Shown here one piece after another: positions 42,094-51,376 of a stretch of DNA of 64,000 nt; within the stretch, counting starts at the first letter, position 1, and each line of letters begins with the position of its first letter. The stretch lies in NCBI GenBank assembly GCA_964479625.1, contig CAYZMS010000002.1, positions 124,001 through 188,000 on the forward strand. Direction: 5' to 3'. A model generated the notes under the pieces. That model saw nothing but the letters and a program-made list of their open reading frames with translations, made no database searches and was not told where the DNA came from. This DNA comes from CAYZMS01 sp964479625. GTDB lineage: Bacteria; Bacteroidota; Bacteroidia; Chitinophagales; Saprospiraceae. Both the position numbers and the translations under genes were made by a program.

Positions 42094-43422
42094 ATGCCAC
42101 CCTGGAAAAATCGATTATCCTCCGTATTGTTCTGGTCTGTGATTTCAGCTGCCTTTATAGGGCCCGGTACGGTTACAACGGCAGCCCGTGCAGGTGCAGA
42201 TTTTCAACTTCAACTCCTCTGGGCACTGGTATTCTCCACGATTGCGACCATAGTTTTACAGGAAATGGCTGCGCGATTAACCCTTGTTTCCGACCAAAAC
42301 CTGGGCCAGGTCATTGCTAAACAATATAGAGGAAATACCCATCGGGTACAATGGTTTCTTTTTCTGGCCATCGCTTTAGGGTGTGCTGCCTATCAGGCTG
42401 GAAATATGCTGGGAGCCATTGCAGGCCTTACCCTTATTTTTCCGGTAAATCGCATCTGGCCTGGCCTGGGTATAGCTCTCTTGGCTTTGCTTATCCTTCG
42501 ACAAAATCAACCTAGGCGCATCGCCAAGACCTTGGGTATTTTGGTGGCGATAATGGGTATTTTGTTTTTGTATGTTGCGCTACAAAGCCCAGTTTCCATA
42601 ATAGACATAAGCCGGCATTTATTAAAGGTAGAATTACCGGAAGGCTCTGCCCTCTTAGCAATAGGTTTGATCGGGACCACCATTGTTCCGTATAACCTTT
42701 TTCTTGCTTCCGGGCTTAGCGCCGGCCAATCCTTAAAGGAAATGCGCGGCGGCCTGATTGTCGCCGTTTTGCTTGGAGGAGTGATTTCTATTGCGATCCT
42801 TATTGTGGGCAATACCGTGACCGGTACATTTAGCTTTGAGGCACTAGCAGTGGCCTTGGAAAACCGCCTTGGGAGCTGGGCAACCGCCTTTTTTGGTTTT
42901 GGCCTTTTCGCAGCAGGACTGAGCTCTTCTGTGACAGCTCCTTTAGCTACTGCCATTACCGGTCAATCCCTTTTGGGCCGTAATGGAACATCATGGGGAA
43001 ATCGATCAAGGCAATTCCAGTGGAGTTGGGGAGCTATTTTGATCATTGGGCTCCTTTTTAGTTTATTGGATATTCGGCCGATTCCGGCTATTATCCTTGC
43101 TCAGGCCATTAATGCATTTTTACTCCCTCTGGTTGCCGGTTTTTTGTTGCTTGCTGCAAACGACCAAAGCCTTTTAGGGGCCAAACTGGTAAATAAGTTA
43201 CCAAACAATTTTTTTGGTCTTATCGTGGTCGGAGTTTCTGTTTTTTTGGGTATTCACAATTTGTTACGCCTGGCAAATAGTTGGATTCCGGTCTTTGAAA
43301 CGGACTTAACCTGGCCGTTTTGGATAAATGCTCTGATTAGCCTGGCGATCACCTTCTGGCTTGGCCAGTTGATCCATAAACAAAAAAGGAAGGCTGCTCC
43401 AAAAGGTAATATCCCTTTTTGA
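42094..43422 (+). CDS. NRAMP-superfamily transporter lacking the canonical metal site
   Basis: 442 residues with about eleven membrane segments. Helix 1 aligns with the NRAMP signature DPGN followed by ...AGA...LLW, but reads GPGT (23-26) then ARAGADF and LLW; the metal-binding Asp and Asn are both replaced. Helix 6, normally MPH, reads IVPYNLFLASG (about 197-207). The fold is retained, so it is probably a transporter of a different ion or a proton-coupled relative. It stands alone, convergent with the PLP gene; the stop codon lies inside the shared terminator stem. Confidence 0.85.
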   Translation: MPPWKNRLSSVLFWSVISAAFIGPGTVTTAARAGADFQLQLLWALVFSTIATIVLQEMAARLTLVSDQNLGQVIAKQYRGNTHRVQWFLFLAIALGCAAYQAGNMLGAIAGLTLIFPVNRIWPGLGIALLALLILRQNQPRRIAKTLGILVAIMGILFLYVALQSPVSIIDISRHLLKVELPEGSALLAIGLIGTTIVPYNLFLASGLSAGQSLKEMRGGLIVAVLLGGVISIAILIVGNTVTGTFSFEALAVALENRLGSWATAFFGFGLFAAGLSSSVTAPLATAITGQSLLGRNGTSWGNRSRQFQWSWGAILIIGLLFSLLDIRPIPAIILAQAINAFLLPLVAGFLLLAANDQSLLGAKLVNKLPNNFFGLIVVGVSVFLGIHNLLRLANSWIPVFETDLTWPFWINALISLAITFWLGQLIHKQKRKAAPKGNIPF

Positions 43423-43430
43423 AGCAGCCT
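43391..43430. terminator. Bidirectional terminator between the NRAMP and PLP genes
   Basis: AGGCTGCT (43391-43398) pairs with AGCAGCCT (43423-43430), and the stem continues through CAAAAGG/CCTTTTTG. It overlaps the NRAMP stop codon. On the minus strand it is followed by TTCCTTTTTTG. Confidence 0.75.
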
Positions 43431-43456
43431 CGTTCTAATTCGCTGGAATTAGCTTA

Positions 43457-44716
43457 TCAGACCAATGGAGAAACCTCTACCTGAGGCATTCCTCTTTCGT
43501 ATTCTCCTTTATCCAGTTTGGCGCGACAGGCCTTAAAGGCATCAATGGTTTCCTGTACATCCTGCTCGGAGTGGGCAGCCGTTGGGATCAACCGCAACAA
43601 CAGGATACCCTTCGGAATAATTGGGTACATTACCGGAGAGCAGAAAACATGATAATTTTCTCTCATATCATATACTAGGTTGGCCACTTCGCTCACAGAG
43701 CCGTGCATGTAGACAGGAGTGACGCAACTGCTGGTGGTTCCAAGGTCGAAACCTGCTTCCCGCAATCCATTTTGAAGCATATGGACATTACGCCACAATT
43801 TTTCCCGCAATTCCGGCATGGTACGCAGCATCTCCAACCTTTTCAGGTTACCGACAACCAAAGGCATGGGCAGGGACTTTGCAAAAATCTGGGAGCGTAG
43901 GTTGTAGCGGAAATAGGAAATCGTATCGCGATCAGCAGCTACAAAAGCGCCAATACTTGCCATAGATTTTGCAAAGGTCGAAAAGTATACGTCGATCTGA
44001 TCCTGAACCCCTTGCGCTTCACCAGCTCCAGCACCGGTTTCACCCAAGACGCCAAAGCCGTGGGCATCGTCCACGAGGAAGGTAAAGTTATATTGGTCCT
44101 TCATGCTTACAATCTCCTTCAGAATTCCCTGGTTGCCTCGCATCCCAAAAACTCCTTCGGAGATCACGAGAATCCCTCCACCGCTTTTTTGGGCAAAAAT
44201 ATCTGCTTTGGCCAGTTGCTTTTTGAAGCTTTCGAAATCGTTGTGTTCAAAGGGTAGTCGTTTACCCATATGCATCCGGATACCATCGTAAATACAGGCA
44301 TGCGAATCCTTATCATAGACAATGACATCATGGCGATCTACCAATGCATCAACGATTGACATTATCCCCTGATATCCAAAATTAAGTAATAAGCCACTTC
44401 CTTTTTGAACAAACTCGGCCAACTCGCGCTCCAGGCGTTCGTGGTAATCGGATTCACCCGACATGATTCTGGCGCCCATTGGGTAAGCTAACCCCCATTC
44501 ACGACTTGCCTCTTCGTCAATTTTACGAATTTCCGGATGATTGGCCAGGCCCAGGTAACTATTAATACTCCAAATGATTTTCTCTTGACCTTTAAATTGC
44601 ATCCGTGGTCCGATTTCTCCTTCCAGCTTTGGGAAAGAGTAGTAACCATGGCTCACTTGGGAGTATTGACCGAGAGGCCCCATTCCCCGGGACTTCACTT
44701 TTTCCAGAATGTCCAT
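43457..44716 (-). CDS. Alpha-oxoamine synthase: serine palmitoyltransferase-like or cysteate acyltransferase
   Basis: PLP enzyme of 419 residues that condenses an amino acid with an acyl-CoA or acyl-ACP. Features: NSYLGLANHPEIR (about 52-64), the substrate loop PMGARIMSGESDYHERLE, FLVDDAHGFGVLGETG, and the PLP lysine in YFSTFAKSMASIGAFVAAD (about residue 250). In Bacteroidota close relatives start sphingolipid synthesis from serine, or sulfonolipid (capnine) synthesis from cysteate; sequence inspection cannot separate the two. There is no lipid gene next to it. The ATG at 44716 gives MDILEKVKSRGMGPL. Confidence 0.85.
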   Translation of the reverse strand: MDILEKVKSRGMGPLGQYSQVSHGYYSFPKLEGEIGPRMQFKGQEKIIWSINSYLGLANHPEIRKIDEEASREWGLAYPMGARIMSGESDYHERLERELAEFVQKGSGLLLNFGYQGIMSIVDALVDRHDVIVYDKDSHACIYDGIRMHMGKRLPFEHNDFESFKKQLAKADIFAQKSGGGILVISEGVFGMRGNQGILKEIVSMKDQYNFTFLVDDAHGFGVLGETGAGAGEAQGVQDQIDVYFSTFAKSMASIGAFVAADRDTISYFRYNLRSQIFAKSLPMPLVVGNLKRLEMLRTMPELREKLWRNVHMLQNGLREAGFDLGTTSSCVTPVYMHGSVSEVANLVYDMRENYHVFCSPVMYPIIPKGILLLRLIPTAAHSEQDVQETIDAFKACRAKLDKGEYERGMPQVEVSPLV

Positions 44717-44753
44717 CTCAATTCATTTTGAGTTATTGAATCCCGGTAAATAC

Positions 44754-45302
44754 TTACCAGGTTTTTTGTATTTCCCTATTATCTACCCATTTACTCCAAT
44801 TCCTATTATAAGTATGAAGCAAATTTGTCTTATTTCCAAAACGATCTTCCAAAGGGTAACCTCTATTTGCCCATTCGAAGATACTCCCGTACAGGTTTTG
44901 AACCTTAATGTACCCCATAGATCTGAGGCGGTCTCCCATTTTCTCACTTCGATACCCGATCGAACAATACAACACCATCCGGGTATTTTTTGGGATGTTC
45001 TCTAAGGCTGATTCCTCGAAGCTCCCCCCATAACCCACAAACAAGGCACCGGGAATATGGCTTTGGTCGAATTCTTCCCGCTTACGCGCATCCAATAGAA
45101 TGACCTCATCCCTTTGCTCTTTTAACTCGTCTACCCCAATTACCGGAGTGGAAAAACGGAGCATGCTTGCGATTTTTTTATCGAAGTCCTGATTTTCCAC
45201 CTTGGGTCTGTTTTCCGGAACAGGGTGCTGCGCACAACTGATGGGTAAAAATACCAGCATCATTTTTAAAATATTCCAAAATTTAAAGGGTAAACGTGCC
45301 AT
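44754..45302 (-). CDS. Rhodanese-like lipoprotein
   Basis: 182 residues. A hydrophobic leader with LVFLPISC puts a lipidated Cys at about residue 23. One rhodanese domain (about 55-150) contains VILLDARKREEFDQSHIPGA and the active-site loop LYCSIGYRSE with Cys 113, so sulfurtransferase activity is possible. A short C-terminal tail, LLHTYNRNWSKWVDNREIQK, is unusual. It lies 12 bp after mvaD on the same strand and is likely co-transcribed. The sulfur acceptor is unknown. Confidence 0.85.
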   Translation of the reverse strand: MARLPFKFWNILKMMLVFLPISCAQHPVPENRPKVENQDFDKKIASMLRFSTPVIGVDELKEQRDEVILLDARKREEFDQSHIPGALFVGYGGSFEESALENIPKNTRMVLYCSIGYRSEKMGDRLRSMGYIKVQNLYGSIFEWANRGYPLEDRFGNKTNLLHTYNRNWSKWVDNREIQKTW

Positions 45303-45314
45303 TTTACGGGTGTT

Positions 45315-46409
45315 TTACAATTCCAGTGGGCCTTGCCCCACTTTATCTGCAATGTAGCGCTTCTCCTCTGCCCAGCCGACCAACTCTTCCTCCATAAAGG
45401 CTCGAACAACTCCCTGCTCTGAGGCCGGATAAAGTAAGTGGATGTTGGGACCTGCATCCAGGGTAAAGAACAAAGGGGTTTTACTTTCCTTTCGAAATTG
45501 CCTAACGGCCTGGATCACTGCCAGGCTATTTGGTTCCATTAAGACGTAAGGTGGGCTGGAAGTCATCATTAATGCATGCAAACTTAAAGCCTCTTGTTCT
45601 ACTATTGCTCCAAACTGCTCCAGATCCCCTGTCTTCATGGCATTTAAAAGAGCTGTTAAATTTTCGTTAGCTTGCTGATAACGCGCTGGAGCAAAAGGAT
45701 TGTCTTCCATTAATTGATGTCCGGCGCGGCTGGAAACCGATTTTTCCTGTTTACTGATGATCAGAATATCGTCACAAAAGTCCAGAAAAACAGAATTTAC
45801 CCATTCCCTGCATGGAATGGCGAATTCGTCAGAACTTCCTTCTAAAACCTCACTTTTCCCCCAGGCCGCCAGTCCGGGATAAACAGACCGACAAGCGCTA
45901 CCGGAACCCAGACGGGAGAGGTAAGAAGCTTTTTTGAAAAAGTCAGGCCCCTTTTCCATCTTCCCTTGAAGGCGGTGCTCAATACTACATAGGCAGAGTG
46001 CCAAAGCGCTCATTCCAGAGGCAGAAGAAGCGATCCCCGCAGAATGTGGGAAGGTATTGCTGCTATCTATAAATAATTCATAAGCTTTTAAAAAGGGAAA
46101 AACCGGCATCAAGCCCTGAAGATAACTGGAGATCTTACCAACAAAATCGGGCCTTGGCCTACCTTCAAATTGAAACTGAAATAAGGGCTCCTTTGTAGTC
46201 TTGCCTTTTGGCAGAGGTTTAAATTTTACCTGGGTCTCGGTGTGGGCTTCAGAAAGGGTAAAGCTTATAGAAGGGTTACGAGGTAGCTGTCGACCATGCT
46301 TCCCCCAATATTTGACGAGTGCGATATTGGAAGGGCTCCGCCAGGATACCATATCGACTCCCTTTTCAAGAAGCTTACCTGCTGCATTATCCCTATTTAT
46401 TTCATTCAT
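45315..46409 (-). CDS. mvaD: Diphosphomevalonate decarboxylase
   Basis: Converts mevalonate diphosphate to isopentenyl diphosphate, the last step of the mevalonate pathway. About 364 residues from the ATG at 46409; an ATG at 46430 adds seven. Motifs: SNIALVKYWGKHGRQLPRNP, SISFTLSEAHTETQV, the GHMP ATP loop PHSAGIASSASGMSALALCL, and the catalytic Asp in FFTLDAGPNIHLLYP. Isoprenoids therefore come from mevalonate in this organism, as in many but not all Bacteroidota. The other pathway genes are outside the window. Confidence 0.93.
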   Translation of the reverse strand: MNEINRDNAAGKLLEKGVDMVSWRSPSNIALVKYWGKHGRQLPRNPSISFTLSEAHTETQVKFKPLPKGKTTKEPLFQFQFEGRPRPDFVGKISSYLQGLMPVFPFLKAYELFIDSSNTFPHSAGIASSASGMSALALCLCSIEHRLQGKMEKGPDFFKKASYLSRLGSGSACRSVYPGLAAWGKSEVLEGSSDEFAIPCREWVNSVFLDFCDDILIISKQEKSVSSRAGHQLMEDNPFAPARYQQANENLTALLNAMKTGDLEQFGAIVEQEALSLHALMMTSSPPYVLMEPNSLAVIQAVRQFRKESKTPLFFTLDAGPNIHLLYPASEQGVVRAFMEEELVGWAEEKRYIADKVGQGPLEL

Positions 46410-46537
46410 TACTAAGCCCTTGTGAATCAAAAGACGAAATTACACATAGCCTTACAATTTAAAAACACTGATTCGTAAAATTATTTTTGTGGCTGCAGAT
46501 GACCAAACGCAAAGTATTGTTTGTCAAACACTTGAAC

Positions 46538-46569
46538 AAAAATGGGTCCGGAAATTCGGACCCATTTTT
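46538..46569 (-). terminator. Terminator of the M1 peptidase gene
   Basis: A perfect 13-bp stem (46538-46550 with 46557-46569) with a 6-nt loop ends in five Ts on either strand; it begins 13 bp past the M1 stop. Confidence 0.85.
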
Positions 46570-46581
46570 ATTTCCCTAATC

Positions 46582-48924
46582 TCAATTGGAGCCGCTTCCC
46601 TGCTCTTCTGCCCTACGGGAACGCTGCATGGGGTTTTCCCCTCCACCGTAGCGTCGTTGTTTAAATAACTCGAATTGATTCATCTGCTTTTGTGGTGGGA
46701 AATAGTTATTCTCCCGATCAACATCCGCAGTTTCCAAATAAGGATCGAGAATGATCTGCTCGATCTTTTGTTCCGTAACAAATACCTTGCTGACCATCTC
46801 ATTATTCATCCGCCAGATCTCTGCTGGAATATGGTGTTCTTCGATACTCCCGTCTGCCAGTTTAAATTGCAGAATAATAGGCATAACAAGGCCACCTTTA
46901 TTTTCGAAGGTCAGCTCGTAATAATGCTTACCAGCTTCCAGCACAGCACGTTCCTCTTCCGATAGACTCGCCAGGTAATTTTTATATTCTTCCTGATCGA
47001 GAACAGTAATTTCCAAGGGGTCATAGTCTGTGTAAAAATCCCTTAAAGTAGGATCTATTTCATCATAGGTCTTGGCGATCTCCTTCTCATTTCTGATGCT
47101 TCCGATCCGACGGGGAGCTGCTTCCTGCATTTGACGAGCCAACATATTTTCAGTTTCGGGGTTCTTGCTATCTACCTGGAACCAACGTACATCTGTCAAT
47201 GCAATGTCAACGTGGTCGGTGGTATAGAACCAACCGCTCCAGAACCAATCCAGGTCAATCCCGGAGGCATCTTCCATGGTACGGAACAGGTCAGCAGGAG
47301 CCGGATGTTTAAATTTCCAGCGATTAGCATACGTTTTAAAGGCGTAATCAAAAAGCTCCCGGCCGATTACCGTTTCCCGTAAAATATTTAAGGCAGTTGC
47401 CGGTTTGCCATAAGCATTATTACCGAATTGATAAATAGACTCGGAATTGGTCATGATCGGGGTGATATAGCTTTTATCTCCCCCCATATAATTGGTAATA
47501 TTTTTTGCAGGTCCTCTTCTGGAAGGATAGTCCCGTTCCCATTGTTGTTCTGTCAGGTATTGCAGGAAGGAGTTCAGGCCTTCATCCATCCAGGTCCATT
47601 GGCGTTCATCTGAGTTAACGATCATGGGGAACCAGTTGTGCCCCACTTCGTGGATGATGACCCCAATGTGGCCGTATTTGGTGCGCTCAGAATAGGTTCC
47701 GTCCTTCTCTGGCCTCCCGTAGTTGAAACAGATCATGGGGTATTCCATGCCCATGCTGCCGTCGACTGACCATGCCACGGGATAAGGGTAATCGAAGGTG
47801 TAGTGAGAATACCACTTGATCGTATGCGCCACGGCCTTTGTCGAATAGCGCTCCCAAAGCGGATTTCCTTCCCTAGTATACATAGACATTGCCATCACGA
47901 CCCGGCCGTCGCTCAACTCTATGCCCATGGCATCCCAAATGAATTTCCGGGATGAAGCAAAGGCAAAATCTCTTACATTTTCGGCTTTGAACTGCCAGGT
48001 TTGCTCTTTTTCCGCTTTACTGGCCTCGCGTTCCACTGCTTCCTCCTGGCTGTAAATAATGACCGGTTGTACCCGTTCCTTCCGGGCTTCTTCCAGCCGG
48101 TCGCGGTGTTCCTTATCCATCACTTCTTTTGGATTTTGGAGTGTACCTGAAGCAGAGACCAGGTGATCAGTCGGTACAGTAATATTCACTTCAAAATCAC
48201 CGAATGGCAATGTGAATTCCCCTCGCCCAAGGAATTGTTTATTCTGCCAACCCTCAATATCATTATAGACAGCCATTCGCGGGTAGAACTGCGCGATATT
48301 ATACATATAGTTACCATCTTCCGCAAAATATTCATAACCGGAACGCCCCCCGTCATTGACGTGATCATTGATATTATACCACCATTTGATCTTTAGAGTG
48401 GTGGAGGCTCCTGAGGCCAGGGCTTGTGGTAAATCCACCCTCATCATGGTCTTTACAATGGTATATGGGATTTCTTTACCGGTTCCATCTTTAACATATT
48501 CAATCTTGAACCCACCATCGAATTCTCGTTCCAGGGACTTTAACCCATTTAGGGTCATTCGTTCATCTAGCTTACTGGGTCTGGTTTTATAGGTATCCGA
48601 ATCTTTAGCTCTTACATTTTGATCCAGTTGTATCCAAAGGTATTCCAGTTGGTCTGGCGATTCATTGTGGTAGGTGATGGTTTCCTCTCCATAGAGTCGT
48701 TGATTTTCATCATCCAAGCGAATATCCATAAGGTAATCAGCCCGGTTTTGCCAGTATTCATGCCCGGGAGCACCGGATGCGGTCCTGTAAACATTGGGGG
48801 TGGGTAATTCTTGTCCCAGTTGTTTAAATTTGGAGGTATTGGTATTTGGCTCTTGTGCCCAGCCCAAAGCAGGCAATGCCAATAAGAACCCCAAAACCCC
48901 AAATCGGGTGAAGCACTTCATCAT
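46582..48924 (-). CDS. Secreted M1-family zinc metallopeptidase
   Basis: 780 residues with a signal peptide (to about 24, ending GWAQ). The gluzincin motif is VIIHEVGHNWFP (about 424-435), with the third ligand Glu in WMDEGLNSFLQY, 18 residues after the second His. The exopeptidase motif normally reads GxMEN; here the region reads SMGMEYPMICFN, as in several Bacteroidota M1 homologues. The C-terminal 250 residues are a beta-rich domain with a QRRYGGG-like low-complexity end, not a clear type IX signal. It is periplasmic or outer-surface and likely digests peptides for nutrition. Confidence 0.92.
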   Translation of the reverse strand: MMKCFTRFGVLGFLLALPALGWAQEPNTNTSKFKQLGQELPTPNVYRTASGAPGHEYWQNRADYLMDIRLDDENQRLYGEETITYHNESPDQLEYLWIQLDQNVRAKDSDTYKTRPSKLDERMTLNGLKSLEREFDGGFKIEYVKDGTGKEIPYTIVKTMMRVDLPQALASGASTTLKIKWWYNINDHVNDGGRSGYEYFAEDGNYMYNIAQFYPRMAVYNDIEGWQNKQFLGRGEFTLPFGDFEVNITVPTDHLVSASGTLQNPKEVMDKEHRDRLEEARKERVQPVIIYSQEEAVEREASKAEKEQTWQFKAENVRDFAFASSRKFIWDAMGIELSDGRVVMAMSMYTREGNPLWERYSTKAVAHTIKWYSHYTFDYPYPVAWSVDGSMGMEYPMICFNYGRPEKDGTYSERTKYGHIGVIIHEVGHNWFPMIVNSDERQWTWMDEGLNSFLQYLTEQQWERDYPSRRGPAKNITNYMGGDKSYITPIMTNSESIYQFGNNAYGKPATALNILRETVIGRELFDYAFKTYANRWKFKHPAPADLFRTMEDASGIDLDWFWSGWFYTTDHVDIALTDVRWFQVDSKNPETENMLARQMQEAAPRRIGSIRNEKEIAKTYDEIDPTLRDFYTDYDPLEITVLDQEEYKNYLASLSEEERAVLEAGKHYYELTFENKGGLVMPIILQFKLADGSIEEHHIPAEIWRMNNEMVSKVFVTEQKIEQIILDPYLETADVDRENNYFPPQKQMNQFELFKQRRYGGGENPMQRSRRAEEQGSGSN

Positions 48925-49041
48925 GATAAATTGATAGTTTTGAAAAGTTTTTTACCAAAGTATAGGATAACCGAAAGCGTGTTCTCTTTGCGATAGTTTC
49001 CAAATATAATAATTTCACTGAGGTGTTTTTACAAAATCGAC

Positions 49042-49077
49042 GAGGGGTTGATGTTCCACGTGGAACATCAACCCCTC
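49042..49077. other. parS-type site 1 inside a perfect 36-bp palindrome
   Basis: The core TGTTCCACGTGGAACA (49052-49067) matches the bacterial parS consensus TGTTNCACGTGNAACA, bound by ParB. The symmetry extends perfectly for 18 bp on each side of the centre (49042-49059 with 49060-49077). It lies between thrC and the M1 peptidase gene, so as RNA it could also act as the thrC 3' hairpin, but there is no good U-tract. Confidence 0.8.
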
Positions 49078-49114
49078 ATAGCCCAACGGTAATTATGGCT
49101 GATGCCCGCTCCCA

Positions 49115-50437
49115 TTAACCTTTTAAATTATCCAACATCCATTCTTTGAACCCTTTATAATCCTTGTCCAGGCTTTCAGCTTGTTTGGGTTTATCTTTCA
49201 AACTAGCCAATCGCTCCGGTATTTCGATTTGCACTCCAAGGGCAGCCTCCACTGTTTCGATAAACTTGGCAGGATGAGCTGTTTCTAGAATTACACCAAC
49301 TGAATCCGGATAGTTTCGCTGCCAGTGCTTCAATGCCAAATAACCTACAGCACCGTGAGGGTCCAGGATGTAATTAAACTGCTCATAAACCTCCTGCATT
49401 GCTTTTTGGGTCCTGGAATCATCGAATGCAAAACCTCTTACTTTCTTTTTAATATTGTTCCACGTGGAACAATCATTGGTTTCCGGGAAAAGGTCAAGCA
49501 TACGAGCAAAATTGCTGGGGTTCCCAACATCCATTGCATTCGAAATGGTAGGCCGTGAAAACCTAGGAGAAAAAATTCCGGTACTCAGGTACCCAGGAAC
49601 CACATCGTTGATATTTGTAGCTGCTATGAATTGATCCACCGGCAAGCCCATTCGCTGAGCCAGTAGGCCTGCCGTCAGGTTCCCGAAATTCCCGCTTGGA
49701 ACGCTAAAGGCCACTGGGCTTTTTGTTGGTTGGAGTTGCTTCCAGGATTCAAAATAATAAAAGGCTTGCGGAATTAAACGTGCAATATTGATCGAATTGG
49801 CAGAACTCAGTCGAATCTCCCCACGAAGGGTTTCATCCAGAAAGGCATGCTTTACCAAGGCCTGACAATCGTCAAAAACGCCATCGATCTCAAGGGCGGT
49901 AATATTTTTCCCCTGAGTCGTTAACTGCTTTTCCTGCAAGGGGCTCACTTTTCCCTTTGGGTATAGGATCACCACACGTATTCCTGGAGCTTCTAAAAAG
50001 CCCCCTGCCACAGCCCCACCGGTATCTCCGGAGGTCGCTACCAAAATCACCAGCTCCTGGTTCTCATTTCGGTTAAAATAACTCATCAAACGAGCCATAA
50101 AGCGGGCCCCGAAATCCTTAAAAGCCAAGGACGGTCCATGAAATAATTCCAGTATGTGTAGGCCTTTTTGAAGCTCTACATTGGGTGCGGGAAAGGTTAT
50201 GGAGGTTTCTATGATTTTTCTTAGGTCCGTCTTCGGGATGTAGTTTTCGAGGAGTGCTTCACAGACCTTTAAGGAAAGCTCCAGAAAACTCAAAACAGGC
50301 AATTGGTCAAAAAATGCGCTGGACAAAACCGGAATACGAGCGGGCATATACAGGCCATTATCCGGAGGCAATCCCCGCAAAACTGCTTCTTTCAAGTCGA
50401 CCCGATGATTCGGATTTTTTGTGCTGTACAATTCCAT
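49115..50437 (-). CDS. thrC: Threonine synthase
   Basis: PLP enzyme that converts O-phosphohomoserine to threonine. The 440 residues have the PLP lysine in HGPSLAFKDFGARF (Lys 107), the phosphate loop VATSGDTGGAVAGGF, and VPSGNFGNLTAG, as in the E. coli-type (class I) enzyme. It is the last gene of thrABC, 6 bp after thrB. A perfect parS-type sequence lies in its coding region (49454-49473), where it encodes CSTWNN. Confidence 0.96.
   Translation of the reverse strand: MELYSTKNPNHRVDLKEAVLRGLPPDNGLYMPARIPVLSSAFFDQLPVLSFLELSLKVCEALLENYIPKTDLRKIIETSITFPAPNVELQKGLHILELFHGPSLAFKDFGARFMARLMSYFNRNENQELVILVATSGDTGGAVAGGFLEAPGIRVVILYPKGKVSPLQEKQLTTQGKNITALEIDGVFDDCQALVKHAFLDETLRGEIRLSSANSINIARLIPQAFYYFESWKQLQPTKSPVAFSVPSGNFGNLTAGLLAQRMGLPVDQFIAATNINDVVPGYLSTGIFSPRFSRPTISNAMDVGNPSNFARMLDLFPETNDCSTWNNIKKKVRGFAFDDSRTQKAMQEVYEQFNYILDPHGAVGYLALKHWQRNYPDSVGVILETAHPAKFIETVEAALGVQIEIPERLASLKDKPKQAESLDKDYKGFKEWMLDNLKG
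49454..49473. other. parS-type site 2 within thrC
   Basis: TGTTCCACGTGGAACA (49456-49471) is identical to the core of site 1, and the palindrome extends to 20 bp. It is 404 bp, centre to centre, from site 1. A coding location is normal for parS. Confidence 0.8.
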
Positions 50438-50443
50438 TTTGAT

Positions 50444-51376
50444 CTAAATTCGATATGCCCCCTTTTGATTAATGGGCGAAACGAAAAGTTGACTCTCTAC
50501 CTTATTATCCCTGAATACTTTTTGCATCCCCTCTCCTACCTGCCTGGCGATCTTTTCGCAAGTACTAAGCGCAAAAATAGACGGGCCCGCCCCCGAAATA
50601 CTACAACCCAGTGCTCCCCTTTCAAGGGCAGCCTTCTGAACAGCATAAAATCCCGGGATCAATGGTGCGCGTTGAGGTTCGATCACTACGTCCTTTAAGG
50701 ACCTGCTCAGTAAATCAACGTCCGACCGATATAAAGCTGCAACAAAGGAAGCCAAGTTCCCGGTTTGCCGAATGAGTGAACTTAAGGTTACGGATGGCTC
50801 GAGTATGGTTCTTGCATCCCGAGTCAATACTTGTATTTCAGGATGAACGACACTTGCATGAAGGCTATCCGGACTGGGCAGGCTGACCACATCCAGGGTT
50901 TCATTATCCCGGATCAATACAAATCCTCCTAACAAGGAAGGAGCAACATTATCCGCGTGGAAGGCACCATCAGCAACTTGTTCTCCACAAACGGCAGCAT
51001 GTAACAGCTGGGATTTTTCCAAAGGTGCCCCCAGTAGTTCATTCACCACCATTGCCCCAGCGGCGGCAGATGCGGCCGAAGAACCCAGCCCGCTACCAAA
51101 GGGCATGTGCTTAATAATCTCCAGTTCAATCCCACGATCGGTCTCTCCCAAATGCTCCAGCACCTTCCAAGCAGCATAGCCTGCCGTGTTCTTGTTTATT
51201 GCCAGAGGTAACCGACCTTGATCTCCCCTGATTTTTTGGATCCGCAGCCCGGGCTCTTCCACAATGCGAGCTCTGATCTCATCTCCGGGGCCCTCCAGGG
51301 CAAATCCCAGGATGTCATACCCTACAGCTACATTAGCTACCGATGCAGGGGCGAAAACGCGTACCTCTTTTTGCAT
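50444..51376 (-). CDS. thrB: Homoserine kinase
   Basis: GHMP-family kinase that phosphorylates homoserine. 310 residues: ASVANVAVGYDILGFALEGP (about 11-30), the ATP loop MPFGSGLGSSAASAAAGAMV (about 90-109), and GALGCSISGAGPSIFAL near the C-terminus. All three GHMP motifs are intact. Its ATG overlaps the thrA stop (TAATG), so translation is coupled to thrA. Confidence 0.96.
   Translation of the reverse strand: MQKEVRVFAPASVANVAVGYDILGFALEGPGDEIRARIVEEPGLRIQKIRGDQGRLPLAINKNTAGYAAWKVLEHLGETDRGIELEIIKHMPFGSGLGSSAASAAAGAMVVNELLGAPLEKSQLLHAAVCGEQVADGAFHADNVAPSLLGGFVLIRDNETLDVVSLPSPDSLHASVVHPEIQVLTRDARTILEPSVTLSSLIRQTGNLASFVAALYRSDVDLLSRSLKDVVIEPQRAPLIPGFYAVQKAALERGALGCSISGAGPSIFALSTCEKIARQVGEGMQKVFRDNKVESQLFVSPINQKGAYRI

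Noticed and set aside
49042..49077. The 36-bp palindrome as simply the thrC terminator
   Set aside because: There is no U-tract on the thrC side, and the core is an exact parS sequence repeated within thrC; a dual role remains possible.
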